43,955 nucleotides of DNA from Methanocaldococcus sp. (lineage in GTDB: Archaea; AGJL01; Methanococci; Methanococcales; Methanocaldococcaceae): assembly GCF_024490875.1 (NCBI RefSeq), contig NZ_JACCLX010000039.1:1-43955 (forward strand). Reading direction: 5' to 3'. The translations under genes and the position numbers were made by a program. Shown piece after piece: positions 1 to 7,218 of the stretch. The notes under the pieces were generated by a model. That model had not been told where the DNA came from and ran no database searches. It saw only the letters and a list, made by a program, of their open reading frames with translations. Within the stretch, counting starts at the first letter, position 1. Each line of letters opens with the position of its first letter.

Positions 1-108
1 GCCACGTGTTACTGAGCCGTGCGCCGGTGCTCCCCGAAGGGAGCCCCATGACTCGCATGGCTTAGTCGGACCCCGATAGCAGTGGCCTCCGGCAGGATCA
101 ACCGGAAT
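1..108 (-). rRNA. 16S ribosomal RNA, 5' end only
   Basis: Read on the minus strand, this stretch begins with ATTCCGGTTGATCCTGCCGG, the hallmark 5' end of archaeal small-subunit rRNA. It continues through the GCACGGCTCAGTAACACGTG helix region. The gene is cut by the left window edge, so only about the first 108 nucleotides are present. The mature 5' end is set at about base 108 by family resemblance. Six tRNA genes lie upstream on the same strand. Confidence 0.97.
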
Positions 109-240
109 TAAGTTAGGAGTACGGTCGCAAGAAAGGATAAACCTTTCTTGCAACTGGTTGCTGTGGGGTTTCACCACCCCAGTCGTGGGCTTGCCTCAGC
201 CCCGATCTTATTAGATCGGGGACGCATCTTCCATTGCATC
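109..240 (-). other. 16S rRNA leader with three perfect hairpins
   Basis: The leader between tRNA-His and 16S carries three perfect inverted repeats: arms 127-136/142-151 (10 bp), 164-169/176-181 (6 bp) and 200-208/213-221 (9 bp, GC-rich). Archaeal rRNA leaders form processing stems that are cut at bulge-helix-bulge sites, so these are probably pre-rRNA processing structures. The partner strand 3' of 16S is outside the window, so the long processing helix cannot be checked. Confidence 0.6.
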
Positions 241-275
241 CAATATTCCAACATCGTCATATGTATCGTTTTTAG
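236..275 (-). promoter_or_regulatory. Possible internal rRNA promoter
   Basis: On the minus strand an A-rich BRE-like stretch is followed by TACATATG (258-265) and, about 22 bases on, by ATGC (236-239). This matches the spacing of the TATA box and start-site motif (box A/box B) of methanogen stable-RNA promoters. If real, 16S transcription can start independently of the upstream tRNA cluster. The TATA match is imperfect, so confidence is low. Confidence 0.35.
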
Positions 276-309
276 GTTCAGAACAATTAAAGTAATAAAA
301 ATAAAAAAG

Positions 310-382
310 GGCCGGGACCGGGAATTGAACCCGGGTCAGGGGATCCACAGTCCCCCAGGATAGCCACTACCCCATCCCGGCC
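310..382 (-). tRNA. tRNA-His (GTG)
   Basis: A full cloverleaf reads on the minus strand. The anticodon stem GGGGA/TCCCC encloses the loop CTGTGGA, giving anticodon GTG. The gene includes an encoded G at -1 (base 382) opposite C73 (base 310), as expected for histidine tRNA. No CCA is encoded. It is the last of six tRNAs before 16S and lies 10 bases from tRNA-Leu. Confidence 0.95.
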
Positions 383-392
383 ACACTACCTA

Positions 393-480
393 TGGTGCAG
401 GGGCAGGGATTTGAACCCTGGAACCCCTACGGGACTGGGTCCTAGGCCCAGCGCCTTTGGCCAGGCTTGGCGACCCCTGC
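393..480 (-). tRNA. tRNA-Leu (TAG)
   Basis: A class II tRNA with a long variable arm. The anticodon stem CTGGG/CCCAG encloses CCTAGGA, giving anticodon TAG (leucine, CUN codons). The acceptor GCAGGGG pairs with CCCCTGC, the discriminator is A, and CCA is encoded (393-395). It sits between tRNA-Glu and tRNA-His on the same strand. Confidence 0.95.
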
Positions 481-508
481 ATTAAACATATAAAAAATAG
501 TAATATAA

Positions 509-583
509 TGCTCCGGCCGGGATTTGAACCCGGGTCGCGGGCTCGAAAGGCCCGCATGATTGGCCGGACTACACCACCGGAGC
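509..583 (-). tRNA. tRNA-Glu (TTC)
   Basis: The acceptor GCTCCGG pairs with CCGGAGC, with discriminator A at base 509. The anticodon stem CGGGC/GCCCG encloses CTTTCGA, giving anticodon TTC. No CCA is encoded. It lies only 6 bases from the CAU tRNA, so the two are almost certainly on one transcript. In methanogens tRNA-Glu also feeds tetrapyrrole synthesis through the C5 pathway. Confidence 0.95.
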
Positions 584-589
584 ATATAG

Positions 590-664
590 TGGGCCCGAAG
601 GGATTTGAACCCTTGACCACTCGGTTATGAGCCGAGCGCTCTAACCAGGCTGAGCTACGGGCCC
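590..664 (-). tRNA. tRNA with CAU anticodon (Ile2 or elongator Met)
   Basis: The acceptor GGGCCCG pairs with CGGGCCC, with discriminator A. The anticodon stem CTCGG/CCGAG encloses CTCATAA, giving genomic anticodon CAT. It lacks initiator features, since the acceptor starts with a G:C pair rather than A1:U72. It is therefore either elongator methionine tRNA or the AUA-reading isoleucine tRNA whose C34 is modified to agmatidine. I lean weakly to Ile2 but cannot settle it from sequence alone. No CCA is encoded. Confidence 0.9.
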
Positions 665-700
665 AATAAAAAAATAAAAAATCTGATGATTAAAAATTAA

Positions 701-776
701 TGGCGCCCCCAGCAGGACTCGAACCTGCGACCTACGGATTAACAGTCCGTCGCTCTACCAACTGAGCTATGGGGGC
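701..776 (-). tRNA. tRNA-Asn (GTT)
   Basis: The acceptor GCCCCCA pairs with TGGGGGC, with discriminator G at base 704 and an encoded CCA (701-703). The anticodon stem ACGGA/TCCGT encloses CTGTTAA, giving anticodon GTT. The gene lies 8 bases downstream of tRNA-Phe. Confidence 0.95.
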
Positions 777-784
777 ACATAAAA

Positions 785-861
785 TGGTGCCGCGGGGGTG
801 ATTTGAACACCCGACAACTGGATCTTCAGTCCAGCGTTCTCCCAGGCTGAACTACCGCGGC
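785..861 (-). tRNA. tRNA-Phe (GAA)
   Basis: The acceptor GCCGCGG pairs with CCGCGGC, with discriminator A and an encoded CCA (785-787). The anticodon stem CTGGA/TCCAG encloses CTGAAGA, giving anticodon GAA. It is the first tRNA of the cluster and has a strong TATA box upstream. Confidence 0.96.
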
Positions 862-894
862 ACCGAATGTTTGCATAATTATCCATTACATTTC

Positions 895-915
895 ACATAT
901 ATAAACTTTTCGGTT
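895..915 (-). promoter_or_regulatory. Promoter of the tRNA-rRNA cluster
   Basis: On the minus strand CGAAAAG (BRE-like) is followed by TTTATATATG (about 897-906), a textbook archaeal TATA box. A start about 25 bases on falls near 875, some 14 bases before tRNA-Phe. Nothing comparable lies between the tRNAs, so this is the likely main promoter for all six. Confidence 0.7.
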
Positions 916-952
916 TAATGTATTAAAATATGTAAATATTATTTAGATAAGA

Positions 953-1336
953 TTAATCTATTAATTTAGAAAATAGTTTTATAATATCTTTTGAACTTAA
1001 AACACCAACTATTTTCTCTTCACAGGGAGATCTAACATACAAGTGATGAATATTATGCTCTATCATAATATCAATTGCTTTTTCTAATGGTGCTTCAGGA
1101 CTAATAGTTATTGGATTTACTGTCATAATTTCTTCAGCTGTTTTATCTAATTCATGATAATGCTTTAATATATCAGTATCAGTTATTATTCCCCAAAACC
1201 TTTCTCCATCAGAAACTACAACAGAGGAGATATCATACTTTGCCATAGTTTTAATGACGTCACATAACTTTGTGTCCAAAGATACTTCTACAACACCCTT
1301 TTTCATAACATCTCTAACTAAATATTTAGATATCAT
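953..1336 (-). CDS. CBS-pair protein (127 aa)
   Basis: The whole protein is one Bateman module: CBS motif 1 at about residues 4-58 and CBS motif 2 at about 66-127, each with the V-I-T-x-x-D type signature ([24 protein letters not shown]). Stand-alone CBS pairs usually bind adenine nucleotides or S-adenosyl compounds and report energy state to a partner protein. No effector domain is attached, so the target is unknown. The ATG is supported by GGTGTGAT just upstream. It stands alone between the tRNA cluster and radA; a CBS gene precedes radA in M. jannaschii too, as I recall. The family is clear; the ligand is not. Confidence 0.88.
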   Translation of the reverse strand: MISKYLVRDVMKKGVVEVSLDTKLCDVIKTMAKYDISSVVVSDGERFWGIITDTDILKHYHELDKTAEEIMTVNPITISPEAPLEKAIDIMIEHNIHHLYVRSPCEEKIVGVLSSKDIIKLFSKLID

Positions 1337-1549
1337 TATATCACACCATAAACTTTTATCACTAAATTTTAATTAGAAAATTTTTAAGTATAAAAGATTT
1401 TTCAATTATAATTTTATTATTTATACATTGAAATATATTAAAATATGTATTCTAATAACAACATTCATATACTCCTTTGACTATAACATTCTATTACTTA
1501 CATTATATCATAATATTAACAATTATAAATTTATGCTGATGGTGATAAT

Positions 1550-2512
1550 ATGGACGATTTAACACAATTACCCGGTGTAGGACCATCAATTGCTGAAAAG
1601 TTAAAAGAAGCCGGATATTCTGACTTTATGAAAATTGCAACTGCAACTATTGGAGAACTTACAGAAATTGATGGAATTAGTGAAAAAGCGGCTGTAAAAA
1701 TTATAGAAGCCGCAAGAGAACTTTGTAATTTAGGATTTAAAAGTGGAAGTGAAATATTAGATCAAAGAAAATATATTTGGAAATTATCTACAGGAAGCAA
1801 AAATTTAGATGAAATTTTAGGTGGAGGTTTAGAAAGTCAGTCAATTACAGAATTTGCTGGAATGTATGGTTCTGGAAAAACACAGATAGCTCATCAAGCA
1901 TGTGTTAATTTACAATGTCCAGAGAGAATTTTAGCAGATGACTCAATAAGAGATGAGTTTTTAAACGAACCAAAGGCAGTTTATATTGACACAGAAGGAA
2001 CATTTAGACCTGAGAGAATTATCCAAATGGCAGAAGCATTAGGATTAGATGGAAAAGATGTTTTAAACAATATATTAGTCGCAAGAGCTTATAACTCAGA
2101 TATGCAAATGCTTTATGCAGAAAATGTTGAAAAGTTAATTAAAGAGGGGCTAAATATAAAATTAGTAATTGTAGATTCATTAACATCAACATTTAGAACT
2201 GAATATACAGGGAGAGGTAAATTAGCAGAGAGACAACAAAAATTAGGTAGGCATATGGCTACACTCAATAAATTGGCAGATTTATACAACTGTGTTGTTA
2301 TAGTAACTAACCAAGTATCTGCCAGACCTGATGCAATATTTGGACCTTCAGAGCAGGCAATTGGAGGACATATAGTAGGACATGCAGCAACATTTAGAAT
2401 ATTCTTAAGAAAAGCAAAAGGAGATAAAAGAGTTGCTAAACTCTATGATTCTCCACACTTACCAGATGCTGAAGCAATGTTTAGAATAACTGAAAAAGGG
2501 ATTCACGATTAA
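1550..2512 (+). CDS. radA: DNA repair and recombination protein RadA
   Basis: Archaeal RecA/Rad51 recombinase (320 aa), which forms ATP-dependent filaments on single-stranded DNA and catalyses strand exchange. An N-terminal helix-hairpin-helix domain (residues 1-60, [12 protein letters not shown]) is followed by the polymerisation linker and the ATPase core. Walker A is GMYGSGKT at 104-111 and Walker B is KLVIVDS at 204-210; the DNA-binding loops follow. The ATG is placed by GGTGAT three bases upstream. No intein interrupts the P-loop, a common insertion site in archaeal recombinases. It is convergent with fsr (18 bases between stops). Confidence 0.97.
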   Translation: MDDLTQLPGVGPSIAEKLKEAGYSDFMKIATATIGELTEIDGISEKAAVKIIEAARELCNLGFKSGSEILDQRKYIWKLSTGSKNLDEILGGGLESQSITEFAGMYGSGKTQIAHQACVNLQCPERILADDSIRDEFLNEPKAVYIDTEGTFRPERIIQMAEALGLDGKDVLNNILVARAYNSDMQMLYAENVEKLIKEGLNIKLVIVDSLTSTFRTEYTGRGKLAERQQKLGRHMATLNKLADLYNCVVIVTNQVSARPDAIFGPSEQAIGGHIVGHAATFRIFLRKAKGDKRVAKLYDSPHLPDAEAMFRITEKGIHD

Positions 2513-2530
2513 TTTAAAAATATAATTAAT

Positions 2531-4399
2531 TTATGATTCTTTTTTCATTAATTTCATAACTTCCTTTAAAAATGTCTCTTGACCAACTCTTTTCATGACT
2601 GCAGCTAATCTTTCTCTCTGTGGTTTTATAGCATACTTGTTATAAACAACTAATACTTTATCTATTAAATTAATTATTTCATCAACACTGTTCATCTTCA
2701 TGCTGATTCCTTCAACAACTTCTCTTCCAGTTTTACCACCAACATAGACCATAAATCCCTCTTCTTTAACATCTCTTGCCTCATTTGGACATGCTTTTAT
2801 ACACTTTCCACAACCAATACATACATTGTAGTTAGTATAGGAAGTTTCTCCTCTTATATAAATTGCTTCAACTTTACAAACTTCAAAGCATCTTCCACAA
2901 CCGTTACATTTTTTCTCATCAACAGCAGGGAATTTAACTCCTGCTATACCAATATCATGTACTTGTGGTCTTACACATCCATTTGGACAGCCACTAATTG
3001 CAATCTTAAATTTGTATGGAGCGGGTCTTTCTTTGAATTTATCTTCAATGATTTTACATAGTTCAAATGTATCTACTAAACCACTACTACAGTTTCCTCC
3101 TCCCGGACATGCCAATGTAGCTCTAACTAATGGTCCTTCTGAACCAGTTATAAATCCTTTATTTGTTAGATCTAAAACAGCATCTTCAACATCAAATCCA
3201 CTAATGCCGTGAAGTTCATAAGCACTTCTATCAGTAATCTTTATTTTAGCATTGTATTTTTCAGCAATGTTTAATACTTCTCTTATTTCATCAATAGAAT
3301 ACCATCCTCCTGGCTTAGCCCTAATTCTTATAAAGTAAGTTCCATCAGATCTCTTTCCAATTCCACCATAATCAGATGTCCAGTAGAATGAGATATATTC
3401 ATTATTCTCTCTCCTTCTTTCAACTTCTTTTTTAAATCTCTTTAATTTTAACTTTCCTAATTTTTCAATTTCTTCTAAGTTAACCCCTTCTTTTAATTCA
3501 ACTGCATTTTTAATTTCCTCCCCTTTCTTAGTCCTTATTATAACTGTTGAATAACCATCAGGACTTCCAACACAACCTACTGAAACATCTGCCAGTTCAG
3601 CATCAAAATCTCTACATATTTTACAGCCAGGACATATTTCAAACTCTTTTAAGTCAATTTCTTTCTTCTCTCCATCTATATAAATAAATAATTTTCCTTT
3701 TTTAATGTCAAATTTTTCAACTTTCTCAATCTCAATATTATGCTTTGCTAAAACTTCTTTCATGTTGTTATATTCAAATTTCTCAGTACAGAATAATCCT
3801 ATGAGATATTCAATTTTTGGTAATTTTACAGGTTTTCCATTTCTTCCAAGTTCTCCATCATATTTGGCTAAGTAAGGGAAGTATTGTAATTTTCTTAAAC
3901 CATTAATTTGGCAAGGTAATCCAACGACTGCTACTCTTTCTAATCCCATTTCTCCAGCCTTTCTTAATGCATCTAAGGTTGATATCGCATACTTTGATTT
4001 TGCAGTTTTTAATAAATCTTCTGCAGTTTGAACGACTAATGAAACTGGCTTCCAGCACTCATCTCCAACAACTATTGCTCCATCAATTTTTCCATTTTCT
4101 AATAAGTATTTTAGAAAAGCGGTTACAACTCCTCCATCTTGGCCTTCAATATCACTTTTTCCATAGTAATATTCTTCCTTAAACTTCTCTCTGATTTTTA
4201 TTTGGTATTTTCCTGATGATACTCTTGGACAAACATCATAACACATTCCATGTCCTTTTCTTAAACATTCCTCCTCAATATATGGTTTTTCATCAAATTT
4301 TATTATATTGTTTGGACATACAACTTCACAAGTTCCACACCTTGCACAGATACCACTATCAACTATCTCATTTAACTTCCATTCATACATTAATCTCAC
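2531..4399 (-). CDS. fsr: Coenzyme F420-dependent sulfite reductase
   Basis: Fsr (622 aa) reduces sulfite to sulfide with F420H2, detoxifying sulfite and letting the methanogen use it as sulfur source. The N-terminal half resembles the F420H2 dehydrogenase subunits FpoF/FrhB: an 8Fe-ferredoxin-like region (Cys18, 21, 24, 28, 45, 53, 57), then a flavin domain with GLPCQINGLRK. The C-terminal half is a dissimilatory-type siroheme sulfite reductase. Its siroheme-[4Fe-4S] ligands are Cys431/437 (CPGGGNC) and Cys471/475 (SGCPNGC), with an inserted 2[4Fe-4S] ferredoxin (Cys498-508 and 527-537, all eight cysteines present). Length and layout match M. jannaschii Fsr as I know it. The start is set by GGTGAG before the ATG; Met4 is a weaker alternative. 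It is divergent from the related gene at 4490. Confidence 0.97.
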   Translation of the reverse strand: MRLMYEWKLNEIVDSGICARCGTCEVVCPNNIIKFDEKPYIEEECLRKGHGMCYDVCPRVSSGKYQIKIREKFKEEYYYGKSDIEGQDGGVVTAFLKYLLENGKIDGAIVVGDECWKPVSLVVQTAEDLLKTAKSKYAISTLDALRKAGEMGLERVAVVGLPCQINGLRKLQYFPYLAKYDGELGRNGKPVKLPKIEYLIGLFCTEKFEYNNMKEVLAKHNIEIEKVEKFDIKKGKLFIYIDGEKKEIDLKEFEICPGCKICRDFDAELADVSVGCVGSPDGYSTVIIRTKKGEEIKNAVELKEGVNLEEIEKLGKLKLKRFKKEVERRRENNEYISFYWTSDYGGIGKRSDGTYFIRIRAKPGGWYSIDEIREVLNIAEKYNAKIKITDRSAYELHGISGFDVEDAVLDLTNKGFITGSEGPLVRATLACPGGGNCSSGLVDTFELCKIIEDKFKERPAPYKFKIAISGCPNGCVRPQVHDIGIAGVKFPAVDEKKCNGCGRCFEVCKVEAIYIRGETSYTNYNVCIGCGKCIKACPNEARDVKEEGFMVYVGGKTGREVVEGISMKMNSVDEIINLIDKVLVVYNKYAIKPQRERLAAVMKRVGQETFLKEVMKLMKKES

Positions 4400-4410
4400 C
4401 TTTTGTAATA

Positions 4411-4429
4411 TGTGAATAATTTATTCACA
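4411..4429. promoter_or_regulatory. Perfect palindrome, candidate operator of fsr
   Basis: TGTGAATAA-T-TTATTCACA is a perfect inverted repeat with 9-bp arms around one central base. It lies about 25-30 bases downstream of the TATA box as read toward fsr, right where fsr transcription should begin. That is a typical archaeal repressor position. A winged-helix regulator is encoded in the divergent operon and is the natural candidate to bind it. Function is inferred; the symmetry is directly visible. Confidence 0.6.
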
Positions 4430-4450
4430 CTTTAATTTTAGATACATCTG

Positions 4451-4460
4451 CATATATAAA
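4451..4460. promoter_or_regulatory. Shared TATA box between fsr and the divergent operon
   Basis: CATATATAAA reads as a TATA element in both directions and is the only strong one in the 90-base gap. Toward the plus strand it puts the start near 4482, just before the GGTGAT ribosome binding site of the gene at 4490 (very short leader). Toward the minus strand it puts the fsr start near 4430, at the edge of the palindrome. Confidence 0.6.
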
Positions 4461-4489
4461 ACTTACTATCAATATAGTGGTGATATGTA

Positions 4490-5314
4490 ATGTTTTGCAG
4501 TCAAAATTACAAATTTGGAGTTATTCCCAAAAAGGATGGATACACAATAAGATTATCTTTAAAGCCAGGTTATTTAACATCTGAACAATTAGATGCTATA
4601 AGTTATATTGCAAAAAATTTTGGTGAAAATAAAATTCATATCACAACAAGACAAGGTATTGAGTTAAAGATAAAGTTTGAATACTTAGAAGATGCTGAAA
4701 GAATATTAAATAAAGTTGGAATAAAGTTAGGTTCAACAGGTAGGAGGATTAGGCAGATAGTTGCATGTACTGGAACTGAATGTCCAAATTCTATTGGAGA
4801 CTCTATAAAATTGGCAAGAATTATTCATGATGAGTTTGAAGGAATTTGGGTTCCAAAAAAGTTGAAAATAAATGTAAGTGGATGCCCAAATGATTGTACT
4901 CATTACCAATTTTGTGATATTGGCATTTGTTTTAAATATATTTTAGAAATTAATAAAAAAGAATGCAAAGAATGTGGAAAATGTAGAGGTTTTTGTGAAA
5001 TAGATGCAATAGATTGGGTAAATAAAATTATAAAAGAAAATTGCATTGGAATGGGAGAATGTCTCAAACTCTGCAATGCTATATATATTAAAGATAGAGT
5101 TATATCAATATTCATTGGTGGAAAAGGAGGAAAGTTTCCAAAAAAAGGAAAATTCTTAATAAATGTTAAAAAAGAGGATGATGTTATAGAAGTTATTGAC
5201 TTTATAATTGGATTATATTCAAAGTATGGAAAAGGTAGAATGTATGATTTTGTTAAAAATTTAGGAATTGAAAAAATTAAAAAAAGATTAAAAGATGAGA
5301 TTTTAATTAGGTGA
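4490..5314 (+). CDS. Dissimilatory sulfite reductase-like protein (small, ferredoxin-containing)
   Basis: A 274-aa homologue of the C-terminal half of Fsr without the F420H2 dehydrogenase half. It has a sulfite/nitrite reductase half domain (residues 15-85, with ITTRQGIELK), siroheme-cluster ligands Cys93/98 (CTGTEC) and Cys132/136 (SGCPNDC), and a ferredoxin insert. The first ferredoxin site is complete (Cys159, 162, 165, 169). The second reads C185-IGM-GEC191-LKLC195, with Met188 where a cysteine is expected. Proteins of this type occur in many methanogens (Dsr-like proteins) and their reaction is not settled; sulfite, nitrite or another small oxyanion could be the substrate. ATG follows GGTGAT. 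It heads an operon with the regulator at 5319 and membrane protein at 5692. Confidence 0.88.
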   Translation: MFCSQNYKFGVIPKKDGYTIRLSLKPGYLTSEQLDAISYIAKNFGENKIHITTRQGIELKIKFEYLEDAERILNKVGIKLGSTGRRIRQIVACTGTECPNSIGDSIKLARIIHDEFEGIWVPKKLKINVSGCPNDCTHYQFCDIGICFKYILEINKKECKECGKCRGFCEIDAIDWVNKIIKENCIGMGECLKLCNAIYIKDRVISIFIGGKGGKFPKKGKFLINVKKEDDVIEVIDFIIGLYSKYGKGRMYDFVKNLGIEKIKKRLKDEILIR

Positions 5315-5318
5315 TAAA

Positions 5319-5666
5319 TTGGATAATCTCATAGTAGCAAGGATGCAGAAATTTACTATTGAGGATTTAATGAGATGTATTTTAGGATTACAGGAAATTG
5401 AAATTAGAATTTATTTTGAACTTTTGGATATGAAAGAAGCAACAGTAATGGAAATTGCTGAAAGAGTAGATAGAGATAGAACAACAGTTCAAAAAGCATT
5501 GAGAAGTTTAATGAATTGTGGATTGGTTGAGAGGGAAAAAATAACAGAAAAGAGTGGATTTAAATATATATATAGACCAGTTGAATTTAAAGAAGTTAAA
5601 GAAAAGATGGAAAAACTTTTGGATGAGTGGTATTTAAGTGTCAAAGATTGGCTAAAAAAATTTTAG
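5319..5666 (+). CDS. Winged-helix transcriptional regulator (TrmB/MarR-like)
   Basis: A 115-aa DNA-binding protein. Residues about 18-90 form a winged helix: the recognition region is VMEIAERVDRDRTTVQKALR, followed by the wing (GLVEREKITEKSGFKYIYRP). The C-terminal helix (95-115) could dimerise. There is no ligand or metal domain. It starts with TTG at 5319, supported by AGGTGAT three bases upstream, which overlaps the stop of the preceding gene; Met9 is the alternative. The four-base spacing shows co-transcription with the sulfite-reductase-like gene. It probably controls this operon and/or fsr through the palindrome at 4411-4429; that link is inference. Confidence 0.8.
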   Translation: MDNLIVARMQKFTIEDLMRCILGLQEIEIRIYFELLDMKEATVMEIAERVDRDRTTVQKALRSLMNCGLVEREKITEKSGFKYIYRPVEFKEVKEKMEKLLDEWYLSVKDWLKKF

Positions 5667-5691
5667 TTTTCCAAATATTACGGTGATTTGT

Positions 5692-6636
5692 ATGTATTAT
5701 ATAATGCTTTTATTTGAGTGCGTCAAAACTTCTCTATATTATACGATAAAAATATCTATTGTTGTATTATTAACGATGTTTATTGTAAATTACATTATGA
5801 ATATTGGAGCAATGAACAAACTAAGTGAATATTTATTTCCATTTTTAAAGAAGTTAAATATAAATTCTATTTCAATCTCTTCAATATTAGCGTGTTTTTT
5901 TAGTCCTACAGTTGGCTATTCTATTTTAGCAGAAGGTTTAAAAGAGAATAAAATAACTGAGAAAGAACTTATAGGAACTTCTTTGGCAAATTCATTTCCA
6001 TCGGTTTTATCACATATATTTACTTTTTTTATTCCCGTAGTTATTCCAATATTAGGATGGACAGGAGTATTGTTTATATTAATTAGATTGGGAGTAGCAT
6101 TTACAAAAACAATAATTGGATTTTTATATCTTTTTTCAATCTCAAAAAATGATTTTTATGAAGTTCCAAAAATTAATAAGTTGAATAAAAAAGAGAATTT
6201 AAAAAAATCACTAACAAAAACATTAAAATTTTCTAAGAGATTTATACCGACAATGTTTTTTATGATGACTTTGGTTTTATATCTATACAAAGTTGGTTTC
6301 TTTAACTATATTGAAAAATTAATCCAGCCAATAATAAGTGTATTAAATTTAAATCCGAATGTTGGAATATTAGCCTTAACTGAGGTCTTAAATGTTCAAG
6401 CCGCAATAGTTATGGCAGGAGGTTTTTTAAATGAAAATATTTTAAGTTCAAAGGAGGTTCTAATTGGATTAATTATTGGAAATGTATTAACATTTTCAAC
6501 AAGATATGTAAAACACTCTTTGCCACTACATGTTTCATTGTTTGGAGCCAAGTTAGGAACTAAAATAGTTATGATCAATGCAATAATTACCCTAATTTTG
6601 GATATTTTTATAATATTTGGATTACTATTAGTGTGA
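5692..6636 (+). CDS. Membrane protein with nucleoside-recognition (Gate) domain
   Basis: A 314-aa polytopic membrane protein with about eight hydrophobic segments. It contains two Gate-like halves, one around FFSPTVGYSILAEGL and one around ALTEVLNVQAAIVMAGG. Related uncharacterised proteins occur in several copies in M. jannaschii; the family also includes spore-maturation and FeoB-gate-like proteins, and no substrate is established. I place the start at ATG 5692: the upstream in-frame GTG at 5683 lies inside the ribosome binding site GGTGAT. It follows the regulator by 25 bases in the sulfite-linked operon, so transport of sulfite, sulfide or a related anion is a reasonable but unproven guess. 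Confidence 0.75.
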   Translation: MYYIMLLFECVKTSLYYTIKISIVVLLTMFIVNYIMNIGAMNKLSEYLFPFLKKLNINSISISSILACFFSPTVGYSILAEGLKENKITEKELIGTSLANSFPSVLSHIFTFFIPVVIPILGWTGVLFILIRLGVAFTKTIIGFLYLFSISKNDFYEVPKINKLNKKENLKKSLTKTLKFSKRFIPTMFFMMTLVLYLYKVGFFNYIEKLIQPIISVLNLNPNVGILALTEVLNVQAAIVMAGGFLNENILSSKEVLIGLIIGNVLTFSTRYVKHSLPLHVSLFGAKLGTKIVMINAIITLILDIFIIFGLLLV

Positions 6637-6660
6637 GACATATTATAAATTTTCATAATA

Positions 6661-6873
6661 AATCATATTCAGCAAGAAAATTTCCCAGGATTCGATAATA
6701 TTAAATCGTAAAAAATAGAAAATTTTTATTATAATCTATTACGATTTTTAGGATATTTAATATTACTATAATATTTTTTAGATATTTTTCATATTTTATA
6801 ATATTGAATTGAAAATTTACCGGGGGTCAGTATTACTTTTAAAAAGTATGAGAATATGGAGATTTATAAATTC
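6661..6873. repeat. Structured repeat, copy A (~210 bp)
   Basis: This element is similar over about 210 bases to 6989-7190. Shared landmarks in order are GGATTcGATAATAT, a central hairpin with arms 6703-6711/6739-6747 (AAATCGTAA/TTACGATTT), the run CTATAATATTTTTTAGATATTTTT split by a few changes, TAATATT, and GGGTCAGTATTACTTTTAAAAA at the right end. No open reading frame of note crosses it. It could be a palindromic mobile or dispersed element, a structured RNA, or a decayed part of the adjacent CRISPR locus. Confidence 0.7.
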
Positions 6874-6988
6874 AGTATGTAATAAAGGATTTTCTGCCCT
6901 TTTTTAAGCCTATAAGATTTACAACTATATCAAAGAATTTAAATTTATGATATATATTCGTAATATTATCCTTATAGATTTTCATATA

Positions 6989-7190
6989 AACATATTATTC
7001 ATTCTCGGGATTTGATAATATCATATCATAAGAAAATTCTGTTTTTTATTATAATAATATTATGATTTTAGAATTTATCATATTATTATAATATTTTTTT
7101 GATATTTTTATGATTTTGTAATATTCAGATAGAGATTTTCCCGAGGGTCAGTATTACTTTTAAAAAAGATGTGAATATATAAATCTATAA
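6989..7190. repeat. Structured repeat, copy B (~200 bp)
   Basis: Second copy of the element at 6661-6873, in the same orientation and about 330 bases on. Its central hairpin arms are ATCATAA (7025-7031) and TTATGAT (7060-7066), where copy A has ATCGTAA and TTACGAT: both strands of the stem changed together. Copy B also has outer arms CTCGGGA and TCCCGAG near its ends, which copy A lacks. Paired change in the stem suggests selection for folding. Confidence 0.7.
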
Positions 7191-7218
7191 ATATTTTATA
7201 TTATTAAAAATTTTAAAT

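Noticed and set aside
148-620. Open frames across the 16S leader and tRNA genes
   Set aside because: They run through leader hairpins and tRNA genes on either strand; their peptides reflect tRNA sequence and match no protein pattern.
1550-2512. Possible RadA intein
   Set aside because: The protein is 320 residues with an uninterrupted P-loop and core, the normal family length.
2531-4399. Antisense frames of 66-71 codons inside fsr
   Set aside because: They lie opposite a strongly conserved coding frame, have no ribosome binding sites and encode low-complexity peptides; they are mirror images of codon bias.
5683-5691. GTG start three codons earlier for the Gate-domain protein
   Set aside because: This GTG is part of the GGTGAT ribosome binding site for ATG 5692. 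The same reasoning moved the starts of argF, the NAD kinase and the thiamine-binding protein.
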